A stretch of 64,000 nucleotides of DNA. Source: Thermoflavimicrobium dichotomicum (lineage in GTDB: Bacteria > Bacillota > Bacilli > Thermoactinomycetales > Thermoactinomycetaceae). Under the pieces are notes generated by a model. The model had not been told where the DNA came from. It searched no databases and saw nothing but the letters and a program-made list of their open reading frames with translations. Shown in pieces: positions 27,222 through 36,488 of this stretch. Numbering within the stretch: position 1 is the first letter of the stretch; every line of letters begins with the position of its first letter. Both the position numbers and the translations under genes were made by a program. The stretch spans positions 43,546-107,545 of the forward strand of contig NZ_FORR01000013.1 of the NCBI RefSeq assembly GCF_900114055.1, given 5' to 3'.

Positions 27222-27680
27222 ATGCGATGGACAGAGATCAAGCAAAATGAATGGGAACAGTTGGCACCCTATGTCGATACATTATGTTTACCGATTTACT
27301 CTTTTGATCTGACAGAAAAGAAATGGAACCGCAGACAAGCGGAAATCATTGAGCAGATTGCCCAGCGCTTCGAAAAGCGATTGATGGGACGGGTATTGCT
27401 TTTACCAGCAATTTCCTATATGGGCAAGGATGCGGAAATTTTCTCTTCTTACCTCAATGAAGTGATTCAGGAGCTGGCGGGTTTTTCTTTTCACTATTTG
27501 GTTATGGTTGCAGATGGAAAGAGTAATTATATAAGGAAAGAGCAATTGCCTGATTGTTCTCCTATGCAAGTGCTTGTTCATGAGATCACAGAAGCGGAAG
27601 AGTGGAATGAAGAACAAATGGATCAGGAAATAATGGATTTGTATAATAAAACAATCAATTTATGGCAAACTAACACGTAA
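27222..27680 (+). CDS. ypiF: YpiF family protein (DUF2487)
   Basis: 152 residues starting MRWTEIKQNEWEQLAPYVDT at ATG 27222, chosen because AAAAGGGATG lies about 9 bases upstream; earlier in-frame starts lie in the terminator. Typical segments are CLPIYSFDLTEKKWNRRQAE and GRVLLLPAISYMG. Always found next to ypiB and qcrA in Bacilli, with no proven role that I can derive from sequence. Confidence 0.82.
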   Translation: MRWTEIKQNEWEQLAPYVDTLCLPIYSFDLTEKKWNRRQAEIIEQIAQRFEKRLMGRVLLLPAISYMGKDAEIFSSYLNEVIQELAGFSFHYLVMVADGKSNYIRKEQLPDCSPMQVLVHEITEAEEWNEEQMDQEIMDLYNKTINLWQTNT

Positions 27681-27729
27681 ATGGTAACTGGTGTCAAAAT
27701 ATTGTCGGTATATGGTCACATGTATTTTC

Positions 27730-27758
27730 TTGACTTTCGCTTCATGCTTTCGTTAATA
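27730..27758 (+). promoter_or_regulatory. Candidate promoter of qcrABC
   Basis: TTGACT (27730-27735), 17 bases, TTAATA (27753-27758), 110 bases before qcrA. The -10 is a modest match. Confidence 0.35.
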
Positions 27759-27867
27759 TGAAAGATGTCCTAGTAAGAGGTTTGTATTTTTTTTGTTGTT
27801 CTAGCAAGCAAAAGGTTCCGGTTATTGAAAGTGGACGGTTGCTGTATAGAGGGAGGTCGGAAGTGTC

Positions 27868-28368
27868 GTGAGTAAAAAAGTTTCCCGCCGTAAATTTTTG
27901 ACCTATATGCTAGGTGGGACAGCTGGTTTCCTCGGTGCGGGCCTACTCTTTCCAATGGTACGCTTCGCCGTTGATCCGGTTATGAAAAAAGGCGGCGGTG
28001 TCGGCTTTGTCGATGTGGGCATGCGTGTCAGTGAGATTACGGATCGCCCCAAAGCAGTGCAATTCAAAGTCCATCGGAAAGATGGTTGGTATCAGCCCGA
28101 AGAGGGAGAACTGTTAACTGCATGGGTTATGAAAGATGAAAAGGGTCAGGTTGTTGCGCTATCTCCGGTATGCAAACACTTGGGTTGTACAGTCAACTGG
28201 GATAGCAACCCGCAGTTTAAAAACCAATTCTTCTGTCCTTGTCACTTTGGTCGTTATTACAAAGACGGTACAAACGTCCCAGGTACTCCCCCATCCAAAC
28301 CATTAGACAAGTATCAAATCAAAATCGAAAATGACCGATTACTGATTGGTCCAGTAAATAAGGCTTAA
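27868..28368 (+). CDS. qcrA: Menaquinol-cytochrome c reductase Rieske iron-sulfur subunit
   Basis: 166 residues anchored by an N-terminal membrane segment behind an SRRKFLTYMLGG twin-arginine-like motif. The Rieske [2Fe-2S] ligands are in CKHLGC (from about residue 102) and CPCHFG (about 124), with the PGTPPSKPLD loop after. It takes electrons from menaquinol and passes them to the cytochrome subunits. GTG start after GGGAGG. First gene of the qcrABC operon, 28 bases before qcrB. Confidence 0.95.
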   Translation: MSKKVSRRKFLTYMLGGTAGFLGAGLLFPMVRFAVDPVMKKGGGVGFVDVGMRVSEITDRPKAVQFKVHRKDGWYQPEEGELLTAWVMKDEKGQVVALSPVCKHLGCTVNWDSNPQFKNQFFCPCHFGRYYKDGTNVPGTPPSKPLDKYQIKIENDRLLIGPVNKA

Positions 28369-28396
28369 TGTAGCTATTGATTGGAGGTGTAGCACG

Positions 28397-29068
28397 ATGC
28401 TGCGCGCCATTTATGATTGGGTGGATGAGCGTTTGGATATCACGCCGATTTGGCGTGACGTGGCAGACCACGAAGTACCTGAGCACGTGAACCCAGCCCA
28501 CCATTTCTCGGCGTTTATTTATTGCTTTGGTGGACTGACATTCTTCGTGGTTGTGATCCAGATTCTTTCTGGGATGTTTTTGGCACTTTATTATGTACCG
28601 GATATTGTAAACGCTCATCCGAGTGTCAGCTATTTGCAAAATGAATTGGCAATGGGGGCTATTGTTCGCGGAATGCATCACTGGGGTGCAAGTGTAGCGA
28701 TCGTCATGCTATTCTTGCATACTTTGCGTGTATTCTTTACAGGATCCTATAAACACCCCCGCGAGTTTAACTGGATTGTTGGAATGCTTATTTTCTTGGT
28801 AATGATTGGGCTTGGATTTACGGGTTATCTCTTGCCATGGGACAACAAGGCATACTTTGCGACCAAAGTAGGTGTAGAAATTGCTGCATCTGTACCTTTT
28901 GTAGGAAAATACATCGCAACGTTCCTGCAAGGTGGAGATATCGTTGGAGCGGTAACACTTGAGCGTTTCTTTGCTCTACATGTGTTCTTCCTCCCAGCAT
29001 TGCTCTTTATGTTACTGGCTGTTCACTTTATTTTAATTCGTCGTCAGGGCATCTCTGGCCCACTATAA
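28397..29068 (+). CDS. qcrB: Menaquinol-cytochrome c reductase cytochrome b subunit
   Basis: 223-residue four-helix cytochrome b6-type membrane protein. Haem-binding histidines appear in the second helix region (VRGMHHWGASVAIVMLFLH) and the fourth (LERFFALHVFFLPALLFML); GLGFTGYLLPWD is the family's quinone-site motif. As in Bacillus, the last helices are carried by the next gene. Ribosome site GGAGGTG. Confidence 0.95.
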   Translation: MLRAIYDWVDERLDITPIWRDVADHEVPEHVNPAHHFSAFIYCFGGLTFFVVVIQILSGMFLALYYVPDIVNAHPSVSYLQNELAMGAIVRGMHHWGASVAIVMLFLHTLRVFFTGSYKHPREFNWIVGMLIFLVMIGLGFTGYLLPWDNKAYFATKVGVEIAASVPFVGKYIATFLQGGDIVGAVTLERFFALHVFFLPALLFMLLAVHFILIRRQGISGPL

Positions 29069-29093
29069 GGTCTACGCGTGAGGAGGGATCCAC

Positions 29094-29888
29094 ATGGCTC
29101 ATAATCCAGAAGGAAACCGTAAACAAGTCCACTACGTGGGAGACTCGCGCGTTCGTGCAGACCGTCCGAAGTTGTATCCCCCGGACTACTCGGAGTTTCC
29201 TGGTAAAACTGAAGCCTTTATTCCAGACTTTCTGTTAAAAGAATGGATGGTGGCGGCTGTATTCCTGGTCGGTTTCATGACTCTGGTCATGTCGGAATTA
29301 CCACCACTAGGAGAAAAGGCTGACCCCACCAATACAAGCTTTTTGCCAGTGCCTGACTGGTACTTCTTATTCCTTTATCAATTGTTAAAATATAAATGGG
29401 CATCTGGTCCATACGTTGTAATCGGTACTGTGATCCTGCCGGGGATTGCAGGAGCAGCACTCTTGCTTGCACCTTGGTTAGACCGTAGTAAAGAGCGCCG
29501 TCCACATAAACGTCCTGTTGCTACAGGATTAATGATTGTTACGATTATCGCAATTTGCGCATTGACATGGGCTGCAGAAGCAGAGCACGAAAAACAACTC
29601 GAATCTGCACCGGGTAGAAAGCCGAAAGAGGCAAAAGTGATTGCTGCAGATGAGAGAGGATACCAACTCTATAAACAAAGTGCATGTATCAAGTGTCATG
29701 GTGACCAGCTGCAAGGTGTAAACGGTCCTCACTTGATTGGGGTTGGTAACAAACCGGGCATGTCTGCAGAGAAAATCATTGAGATCATGAATAATGGTCG
29801 TGGTATGATGCCTGCAGGTATGTTCCAAGGTTCGAAAGAAGATCAAAAAGTCTTGGCCGAGTGGCTTATGAAACAAAAGCAAAAATAA
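29094..29888 (+). CDS. qcrC: Menaquinol-cytochrome c reductase cytochrome b/c subunit
   Basis: 264 residues fusing a subunit IV-like membrane part (PDWYFLFLYQLLKYK at about residue 87, then two more helices) to a C-terminal cytochrome c. The haem site is CIKCH at about 198 with the axial methionine likely in GRGMMPAGMF. The haem domain lies outside the membrane. Ends in a KQKQK tail just before a terminator, closing the qcr operon. Confidence 0.95.
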   Translation: MAHNPEGNRKQVHYVGDSRVRADRPKLYPPDYSEFPGKTEAFIPDFLLKEWMVAAVFLVGFMTLVMSELPPLGEKADPTNTSFLPVPDWYFLFLYQLLKYKWASGPYVVIGTVILPGIAGAALLLAPWLDRSKERRPHKRPVATGLMIVTIIAICALTWAAEAEHEKQLESAPGRKPKEAKVIAADERGYQLYKQSACIKCHGDQLQGVNGPHLIGVGNKPGMSAEKIIEIMNNGRGMMPAGMFQGSKEDQKVLAEWLMKQKQK

Positions 29889-29901
29889 TACCATACTTAC
29901 G

Positions 29902-29933
29902 AAGCCTGGTTGTATGTTCGCAGCCAGGCTTTT
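29902..29933 (+). terminator. Intrinsic terminator after qcrC
   Basis: AAGCCTGG / CCAGGCTT around a 14-base loop, followed by T residues. Confidence 0.8.
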
Positions 29934-29965
29934 ACATCATGGAAAGCGTGGGATGCACGGTGAAG

Positions 29966-30607
29966 ATGACAAGTTGGCGGCAAATGTTTATGATGCTGCT
30001 GACGATTTTAAATCAGCGCTGGTGTTTGTGGGCTTTATTCATCGTCAATTTGTTAGGCTCGATTTATGGATTTTATTGGTATAAAAACCAGTTGGCTGTT
30101 ACCCCTACCCACTTCCTCATTTTTGTTCCTGACAGTCCAACAGCGTCAAGTGCATTTACCATTGTTCTGTTGCTGTATCTGCTAAATAGAAAAAGCCCCT
30201 TGATGGAAGCTTTTGCAGCAATTACCCTGTTTAAATATGGCATTTGGGCAGTAGTGATGATTGTCTGGGGAGGAATCCTGGACCAGCAACCTTTTTTGCA
30301 AGCACTCACCTGGCAGCATTGGATGCTTGTTTTTTCTCATTTGGGGATGGCTGCACAAGCACTTTTATATGCACCTGTTTACTCCTATCAATTGAAAGAG
30401 ATTGGGATCGTAGCCGGTTGGACTTTACTGAATGATGCAATGGATTATAGCTTCGATATTCACCCCTGGTTGCATCCGGAACTGGAACTGTATCAGCCAT
30501 ATGTGGCGATTTTTACCGTATGTTTGAGCCTGGTCAGCATTTTTCTAGTGGCATCCTTACAGAAAATGCAAGGAAAGTACATACTGTTTTCAAAGATATC
30601 GAAATAA
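29966..30607 (+). CDS. ypjA: DUF1405 integral membrane protein (YpjA)
   Basis: About 213 residues with six likely membrane segments, starting MTSWRQMFMMLLTILNQRW. The FIVNLLGSIYGFYWYKNQL, FVPDSPTASSAFTIVLLLYL and GWTLLNDAMDYSFDIHPWLH segments are characteristic. Start uncertain: GTG 29960 or ATG 29939 are also in frame; the longest reading would begin inside qcrC and read through the terminator. Usual position after qcrC. Confidence 0.85.
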   Translation: MTSWRQMFMMLLTILNQRWCLWALFIVNLLGSIYGFYWYKNQLAVTPTHFLIFVPDSPTASSAFTIVLLLYLLNRKSPLMEAFAAITLFKYGIWAVVMIVWGGILDQQPFLQALTWQHWMLVFSHLGMAAQALLYAPVYSYQLKEIGIVAGWTLLNDAMDYSFDIHPWLHPELELYQPYVAIFTVCLSLVSIFLVASLQKMQGKYILFSKISK

Positions 30608-30634
30608 TCTCTGGATCACCCACAGAATATAAGT

Positions 30635-30670
30635 AATTCCCTGCTCATCAACATAAGCAGGGAATTTTTT
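30635..30670 (+). terminator. Intrinsic terminator after ypjA
   Basis: AATTCCCTGCT / AGCAGGGAATT, 11-bp perfect stem, 10-base loop, T run. Confidence 0.9.
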
Positions 30671-31010
30671 AAGATGGAATATAAATACACACGATTTGAT
30701 ATGAGCGTCGTTTGGTAGAATACAAATTGGCCGATATATCTTTTTATTTTTTGAATTTTATGTTAAATAATCCGCTTACTGATGACATGCAGGAGTTCTA
30801 TTCCTTCATGGATGGATACGGGCTCTGATTGCTGGATGTATACCATTTTTTTAAAAAAACAAATATTAATTATTAACATATTCAGTACATCCCTATTATT
30901 ATATAATTAATAATAAATATAATATAATATATTTCCAGTTTCTTGATGGAACCGTGATATGCCGGTTTTCCTTTTCCGGTTTTTAGAATAGACAGGGAGG
31001 TGGATGGAGA
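30671..31010. other. AT-rich intergenic region before glcD with a repeat fragment
   Basis: Very AT-rich, with long A/T runs (for example around 30848-30930) that could hold promoters I cannot place with confidence. At 30961-30979 GCCGGTTTTCCTTTTCCGG is identical to the core of the repeat family at 52.8 kb. AGGGAGGTGG near 30995 is the glcD ribosome site. No gene seen. Confidence 0.5.
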
Positions 31011-32420
31011 ATGGATCCATCAATTGTTCGCGAAATTCATCAAATTGTTCCTGAAAATCGTGTTTTCCTCGATCTCCAGGAACGTTATTCTTATAGTTAT
31101 GATGCATCCTTTGGTGAATATTTGCCAGATATTGTGATTCAACCACAAAGTGCGTTAGAGATAAGCAAATTGGTAAAGTTGGCTAACCAACACCGGATTC
31201 CGGTTTACCCACGTGGTTCAGCTACCTCATTGAGTGGTGGTTCTCTTCCCGTCCATGGTGGGATGGTACTGGATATGTCGCAATTGAAACAGAAATGCAT
31301 CATCGATCGTGAAAATCTGCTGGCGATCGTTTCTCCTGGTGTAACCACGGCGGAAATTCATCGAAAAGCAGAAGAAGCCGGACTGTTTTATCCTCCAGAT
31401 CCAAGCAGCTCACACATTTCAACAATTGGTGGCAACTTGCTGGAAAATTCGAGCGGTCCAAAAGGTTTGAAGTATGGAACAACCAAGGAGTATGTGATTG
31501 GTCTTGAGGTCGTAACTCCAACAGGTGAGATTGTCCGAACAGGTGGAAAAACCGTAAAAAATGTAACGGGTTATGATCTGACTCGCCTCATTGTCGGCTC
31601 AGAAGGAACACTGGCCATTGTGACGGAGGCGATTCTGCGTCTGATTCCAAAACCGCCTGCACGTAAAACGATGTATGCTACGTTTGCAGAGTTTGTCACT
31701 TCAGGTGTGGCGATTACCAATATATTATCGCAAGGGATTTTGCCTGCAGCGATGGAGATGCTGGATCAGCAGTGCATTCGGGCTGTGGAAAATTTCAAGC
31801 CAATCGGATTGCCGACGGATGCGGAGGCGATGGTGATCATTGAGGTAGATGGCCATCCGTTGGCGGTCGATGAAGAAATTGAACGTTGTGCTCAAGTGTG
31901 CAAGGAAGCGGGCGCTACTTCAGTACACATTGCCCGCGATGAGCAGGAAAGAGACAAAATTTGGCAAGCTCGAAAAAATGTCTCGCCTGCGTTGGCGCAA
32001 GTAGGACCGACCAAGATTTCGGAAGATGCGACTGTACCACGCAATCAAATTCCAGCGATGATGAACCGTTTAAGGGAGATTCGTGAAAAGTATCAGCTCA
32101 ATTTATTTGTTTTTGGACATGCCGGGGATGGAAATCTGCATCCAACGATTATCACCGACAAGCAAAATAAAGAAGAAATGAAACGAGTGGAAGATGCTGT
32201 CAGTGAAATTTTCGAAGCGGCCATTTCATTGGGAGGAACCTTGTCTGGAGAGCATGGGATCGGAATTATGAAATCGCCTTATATGGAGATGGAATTGGGT
32301 GAAGAAGGGCTTCGGCTGATGAAATTGATCAAAGACGCATGGGATCCAAATCATATCCTGAATCCAGGGAAAATTTTCCCCCAACCAGGACAGACCAAGG
32401 TGGTGCTGACGGATGAATGA
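31011..32420 (+). CDS. glcD: FAD-linked glycolate/lactate oxidase subunit GlcD
   Basis: 469 residues. N-terminal FAD-binding PCMH domain (about 40-220) with PVYPRGSATSLSGGSLPVHG, SPGVTTAEIH, DPSSSHISTIGGNLLENSSG, and NVTGYDLTRLIVGSEGTLAIV; C-terminal FAD-oxidase domain with NLFVFGHAGDGNLHPTI and SGEHGIG. Together with the iron-sulfur subunit encoded next (8-base overlap) it should oxidise a 2-hydroxy acid such as glycolate; substrate not fixed by sequence. No glcE is present. This pair interrupts the usual ypjA-ypjB order. Confidence 0.9.
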   Translation: MDPSIVREIHQIVPENRVFLDLQERYSYSYDASFGEYLPDIVIQPQSALEISKLVKLANQHRIPVYPRGSATSLSGGSLPVHGGMVLDMSQLKQKCIIDRENLLAIVSPGVTTAEIHRKAEEAGLFYPPDPSSSHISTIGGNLLENSSGPKGLKYGTTKEYVIGLEVVTPTGEIVRTGGKTVKNVTGYDLTRLIVGSEGTLAIVTEAILRLIPKPPARKTMYATFAEFVTSGVAITNILSQGILPAAMEMLDQQCIRAVENFKPIGLPTDAEAMVIIEVDGHPLAVDEEIERCAQVCKEAGATSVHIARDEQERDKIWQARKNVSPALAQVGPTKISEDATVPRNQIPAMMNRLREIREKYQLNLFVFGHAGDGNLHPTIITDKQNKEEMKRVEDAVSEIFEAAISLGGTLSGEHGIGIMKSPYMEMELGEEGLRLMKLIKDAWDPNHILNPGKIFPQPGQTKVVLTDE

Positions 32421-33723
32421 TTCACAGGTTGAGCGTCTTAGAAAAAATACGTATCAGGAAACAAACCAATGCATTCAATGTGGTTATTGTCTGCCGGCTT
32501 GTCCCACCTATGTCTCGATGGGAAAAGAATCTGCTTCCCCACGGGGACGGATTAACCTGGTAAAATTGGCTGCTGAAGGAAAAATCGATATCAGGGAGCA
32601 TTTGGCAGAACCGATTGATCTTTGTTTGGGTTGTCGGGCCTGTGAAGTGGTTTGTCCTGTCAATGTTCCCTATGGTCATATTTTGGAGCAGGCAAAGGAA
32701 GCGATCACAGCAGCAGAAAGCCAAGAAGATGCTCCAGCCATGACCAAGATCAAATCTTTTCTGTTACGCCATCTGTTTCCGTATCCTTCGCGGATGCGGT
32801 TCATTGGCAATTTGGCCTGGGTTTATCAGAAGTCAGGTTTTTCCCGCTTTCTAAAACGCACCCGCTTCCTGGAACGAATTTCCCCAGTACTGGACCAATG
32901 GGAAAAAACCCTTCCTCCATTATCACCTCCTAAAAAAAGAGTTCAATGGGGAGAAGTGTTTCCTGCAAAAGGAGAAACAAAAGCAAAAGTGGCTTTTTTT
33001 ACTGGCTGTATAACCGATGCCTTGCTCTATCGGACCAATCGGTTGACCATCCATCTCCTCACATTGGTCGGTTGTGAAGTGGTGATTCCAGCACAACAGA
33101 ACTGTTGTGGTGCCCTCTTTTCACATCAGGGTATGACAGAAGAGGCCAAAAAATTGGCTCGGGCCAATATCGAAGCTTTTGAAAAGAGTGGAGCCGATTA
33201 TTATGTCAACAATGCGGGTGGCTGTGGTGCGATGTTACGGGAATACGATCAACTGTTTAAAGATGAACCGGAGTGGCAGGAAAGGGCGAAGCGCTTTGTC
33301 CAGGCGGTACGGGATATTAGTGAGCTGTTGGTTCAATTTGGTCCGCTGCCTTTTCAAAAAGAATGGAAAGGCATCATCACCTATCAGGATTCCTGTCATT
33401 TGCGCAATGTCCAGAAAGTTATCAATGAACCCAGACAGTTATTGCAATCGGTTCCGGGAGCTACTTACGTGGAACTGAAGAGTGCGGATCAATGTTGTGG
33501 TTCTGGAGGCATTTATAATTTGCTCCACTTTCAGGAATCGATGAAAATACTGGATGTGAAGATGAAAGATATTGAGGAAACACAAGCGACGACCATTGTA
33601 ACAACGAATCCTGGCTGCTATTTACAAATGCGCCTGGGCGTAGAGAGAATGGGAGCAGGCGACTCCATTCAAACCCTTCATCTGGTGGAACTGTTGGCAA
33701 AGGTATGTGGAGTCGAAGAATGA
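32413..33723 (+). CDS. glcF: Iron-sulfur oxidoreductase subunit GlcF
   Basis: 436 residues with two N-terminal 4Fe-4S motifs, CIQCGYCLPACP and CLGCRACEVVCP, and two C-terminal CCG domains (QQNCCGALFSHQG and DQCCGSGGIYNL) that bind cluster or haem-linked groups. Cytoplasmic or peripheral; passes electrons from GlcD to the quinone pool. Start overlaps glcD by 8 bases. Confidence 0.92.
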   Translation: MNDSQVERLRKNTYQETNQCIQCGYCLPACPTYVSMGKESASPRGRINLVKLAAEGKIDIREHLAEPIDLCLGCRACEVVCPVNVPYGHILEQAKEAITAAESQEDAPAMTKIKSFLLRHLFPYPSRMRFIGNLAWVYQKSGFSRFLKRTRFLERISPVLDQWEKTLPPLSPPKKRVQWGEVFPAKGETKAKVAFFTGCITDALLYRTNRLTIHLLTLVGCEVVIPAQQNCCGALFSHQGMTEEAKKLARANIEAFEKSGADYYVNNAGGCGAMLREYDQLFKDEPEWQERAKRFVQAVRDISELLVQFGPLPFQKEWKGIITYQDSCHLRNVQKVINEPRQLLQSVPGATYVELKSADQCCGSGGIYNLLHFQESMKILDVKMKDIEETQATTIVTTNPGCYLQMRLGVERMGAGDSIQTLHLVELLAKVCGVEE

Positions 33724-34206
33724 AAGAGAAAAGGTGACCACCTTTTATTTCAGAAAAGTTTAAGGTTATAATCATTTGGGAGTAGACAGAGGTCAGCATT
33801 TACGGATGAACTCGCCAATTTGCAAAAGCAGGCGAGAATATCCCTGACTCCAGATCTGTGCATTGCGGACTGTTGACAAGCCCGGTTCCTTTTCCGGTTG
33901 AACGACTTCCTGCCCGTTTTTTTATTGAGCGGTAATGAAATGGAAAAAAAACGGCTGATTACCCATATCTTTTTGGCTGGCTTCGGGGCTCTTCTCTCTC
34001 CCATAGCTAATCGCTTCATTGGGAAAAGGCCCCTCTTCTTTTAGATGGAAATCGATCAGAGTGATTGAACGATTTTTATTCTCCTTTATACTAGATTTTA
34101 TAGTTATTTTATATAAAAATATCATATTGTTAGTTTTAGTAAGAGAAGATGGAAGAGTTTTTGTACAGGTACCTGGAACAGTAGCTAGTCATAGGAGGAT
34201 GAATGG
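33724..34206. other. Intergenic region with a repeat copy
   Basis: About 480 bases without a credible gene. The repeat at 33868-33954 occupies part; the remainder from 34060 is AT-rich. AGGAGGATG just before 34207 is the next ribosome site. Confidence 0.5.
33868..33954. repeat. Partial copy of the GTTGACAAA palindromic repeat family
   Basis: GACTGTTGACAAGCCCGG, TTCCTTTTCCGGTTGAACGA and TGCCCGTTTTT follow the left two-thirds of the 52786-52906 copy with a few changes, and ATGGAAAAAAAACGG its right arm. The extreme right end is missing. Confidence 0.6.
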
Positions 34207-35160
34207 ATGATTTCGCTTGAAGAGAGAGAGAAAATCTATCGGGCTCTGGAAGAAGAAAGAGAGCCTGTCATTCAATTATTTCAACGGGCTTTTTCTTTTC
34301 CCTATACGCCAGATACAGAAGTGATTTTGGTATATGTTGGAAACCGTTTGTTTGATTTTGAGATGAGTGTACGTCCATGTACGAGCTTGCCCCTGTTTGA
34401 TCTGGTGCCTTATCGTTATGAAGAAAATGGTGAACCGGTTTATGAAATTGAAGAATTGAAGCTAAAAAAATTTCGCTGTGATACATATTTGGATGAGAGT
34501 AGAAGATATGATGTTCGTTATGCTGAAAAAGTTCGGCCTCTTTTTGCCAACTGGTTAAGTGACTTATTGCGGAGTGTTTCTGGATATCATCGCTTTCCTT
34601 ATCCGATTTATCTGTCGTTCAGTGCGGATTATCCCCACTATTACAATTTGAGAACGAAAAAGTTTGTGAAGTATAAAGTTTCACAAGAAGACCAAAGAAA
34701 AATCATTGAAGCTTTCCAGTATGTTGAAGATGAAATAACACGGTCATTTCAGGAGCTTTTTACTTACTCTTACACCAGAGAAACGGAAGCGATTTTGCTG
34801 GAAGCCAAGTTTGACCAAATTTATGGATTTTCATTTGATTTCAAACCGATTACCAACCAGTTAAAAGAAGTGCCTCTTTATTATGACCGCTCGGGAAAAC
34901 CGGTATTTGGCTATTTACATATGGGAACAGAGATTCATTTTGAGAAATTTTTGGATGTGAATGCGATTATCCATCAGGATTTGGATGCCGTTTATAGTGT
35001 GATTATGGAGAGATTGTTTGTCAAATGGTTAGGTAAATTTTTGAAAACGGTAAAAGGATATCGCTCCTTTCCATATCCCATTTATTTTACGCATGAAAGC
35101 CTGTATCCTCATTATTATGATATACGGACAGGCAAGTTAAAAAAAATGGAAGGGATTTAG
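34207..35160 (+). CDS. Internally duplicated protein of unknown function
   Basis: 317 residues, two tandem halves (about 1-155 and 162-317) that align along their length. Half one ends with GYHRFPYPIYLSFSADYPHY then YNLRTKKF; half two with GYRSFPYPIYFTHESLYPHY then YDIRTGKL. Each half also has an F-x-F motif (FDFEMSVRP, FSFDFKPIT), and SFPYTPDTEVILV answers to YSYTRETEAILL. Rich in aromatic residues, no signal peptide, no catalytic motif. I do not recognise the family. AT-rich, monocistronic. Confidence 0.7.
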   Translation: MISLEEREKIYRALEEEREPVIQLFQRAFSFPYTPDTEVILVYVGNRLFDFEMSVRPCTSLPLFDLVPYRYEENGEPVYEIEELKLKKFRCDTYLDESRRYDVRYAEKVRPLFANWLSDLLRSVSGYHRFPYPIYLSFSADYPHYYNLRTKKFVKYKVSQEDQRKIIEAFQYVEDEITRSFQELFTYSYTRETEAILLEAKFDQIYGFSFDFKPITNQLKEVPLYYDRSGKPVFGYLHMGTEIHFEKFLDVNAIIHQDLDAVYSVIMERLFVKWLGKFLKTVKGYRSFPYPIYFTHESLYPHYYDIRTGKLKKMEGI

Positions 35161-35294
35161 ATATTCGAAATCGATGAATAGGCACGTTCGGTATAAAAAA
35201 GACCAGTTTGCACTACAAACACATCCCGATGACATATTTAACTAGATCACATGAATACACTGTCCATAAAGGACAAGTGAAAGAGGGGATCGAA

Positions 35295-36095
35295 TTGTCA
35301 CCGCCACGAATTATGCAATGGCTGGTTTTCATAGGGATGTGTTTTTTTACTTTTTTACCAATGGCTCAGGCGAATGAAGGGTTTCATGAACAAAGTGAAG
35401 AATGGTCCAAAAAAGCCTTGCAAATATCGAAATGGATTGAACAGAGAGAATTTCGTCTTGCCAAAGAAGAGTTAACCCAGTTGGCTACCCAGTTTGCTAC
35501 TGCTGATTTTTCAAATAAAAAGTTGAATGTTGCGGCAATTCGTGCATTATCTGAGGCGATCCTGGATGTAGAGCACGAATTGAATCGAGTCATGTTGAAT
35601 GAGGCGAAATTGAAGAAAGCAGCGATTCGTTTGTCGATTGCTTTTGATGCGATGTCACATTCCCATCAGCCGTTATGGAAGCAATACTATGACTCTTTTA
35701 AAAATCAATTGCAAAGATTGAAAAAGACATTGGCTGACAGGAATCAGGGAAAAATCAGACAGCAAATCGAACAGTTCGCACAAGACTATGACATCATTCG
35801 CCCTGCACTGATTATCGCCAAAAGCGAACAGACGGTACAGAAGCTCGATTCATTGTTTACAGCCTTGAGGAAAACAGAAGATCAGGAATTGATGAAGGCG
35901 AGTATCGAGGAATTGGACCGGATTCTTTATCCGCTCTTTTTTGGAACAGAAAAAGATGTGATGGCGGTCATTGCACCCTTTGGAAGTTTGCCATTCTATT
36001 GGATTCTTTGTTGGATAAGTGGATTTATCATTTTGGTTCTTTCTTATGTAGGATGGCGAAAATATCAGAGTGAAGAGGTAATGCAAAAAGCCTAG
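35295..36095 (+). CDS. ypjB: Sporulation protein YpjB family
   Basis: 266 residues from TTG 35295, chosen because AGAGGGG lies 7-13 bases upstream; it yields a clean signal peptide (MSPPRIMQWLVFIGMCFFTF, then LPMAQA). The body is helical and lies outside the membrane, with a C-terminal membrane anchor (FYWILCWISGFIILVLSYVG, about 238-257). Position between ypjA and ypjC is as in Bacillus, where the family is linked to sporulation. The link is by position and general architecture. Confidence 0.75.
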   Translation: MSPPRIMQWLVFIGMCFFTFLPMAQANEGFHEQSEEWSKKALQISKWIEQREFRLAKEELTQLATQFATADFSNKKLNVAAIRALSEAILDVEHELNRVMLNEAKLKKAAIRLSIAFDAMSHSHQPLWKQYYDSFKNQLQRLKKTLADRNQGKIRQQIEQFAQDYDIIRPALIIAKSEQTVQKLDSLFTALRKTEDQELMKASIEELDRILYPLFFGTEKDVMAVIAPFGSLPFYWILCWISGFIILVLSYVGWRKYQSEEVMQKA

Positions 36096-36103
36096 CTGAT
36101 TGG

Positions 36104-36140
36104 ACCGACTCTCTGAACGTGGAGGAGAGTTGGTTTTTTT
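36104..36140 (+). terminator. Intrinsic terminator after ypjB
   Basis: ACCGACTCTC / GAGAGTTGGT (one G-T pair) followed by seven T. Confidence 0.85.
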
Positions 36141-36234
36141 ATGGGCGTGAGATCAGACACCGGCAAGAAACCCGGTCTCCAAGGTTAGAAGTTTTTTTAA
36201 AAGTCAATCAAGTTACAAATTGATTTGGGCACCC

Positions 36235-36423
36235 GCTCCGTTTTTCCGACTCGTTCCGACTGCGCCCTACAAGGAAGTATCTCAGGGCCGCTCCGAAGCG
36301 GAAGCGAAAGAAGCGGGCAAAATACGCTGCCGCTTCAGTGGATATTGCCCGCTTTTTTAATTTTTCGCTTCCGCCTCTCCGCCGGGTAGGGCTCGTAAGT
36401 CACTCGCTTGGAAAAACTCCGCT
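36235..36423. repeat. Long nested palindrome, MITE-like
   Basis: Inner stem AAGCGGGCAA (36311-36320) / TTGCCCGCTT (36345-36354) with T run; next stem GCGGAAGCGAAA (36298-36309) / TTTCGCTTCCGC (36363-36374); the outer arms GCTCCGTTTTTCC (36235-36247) and GGAAAAACTCCGC (36411-36423) are imperfectly complementary, and GCGCCCTAC / GTAGGGCTC lie between. The inner part would terminate transcription in both directions between convergent ypjB and yitT. The gap 36141-36234 otherwise shows nothing. Confidence 0.65.
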
Positions 36424-36488
36424 TGTTATGTAGTTGCGTATGAATATAGTTTTAAAATAGAACAGGCGCAGGAGTTTGAAAAAGATCC

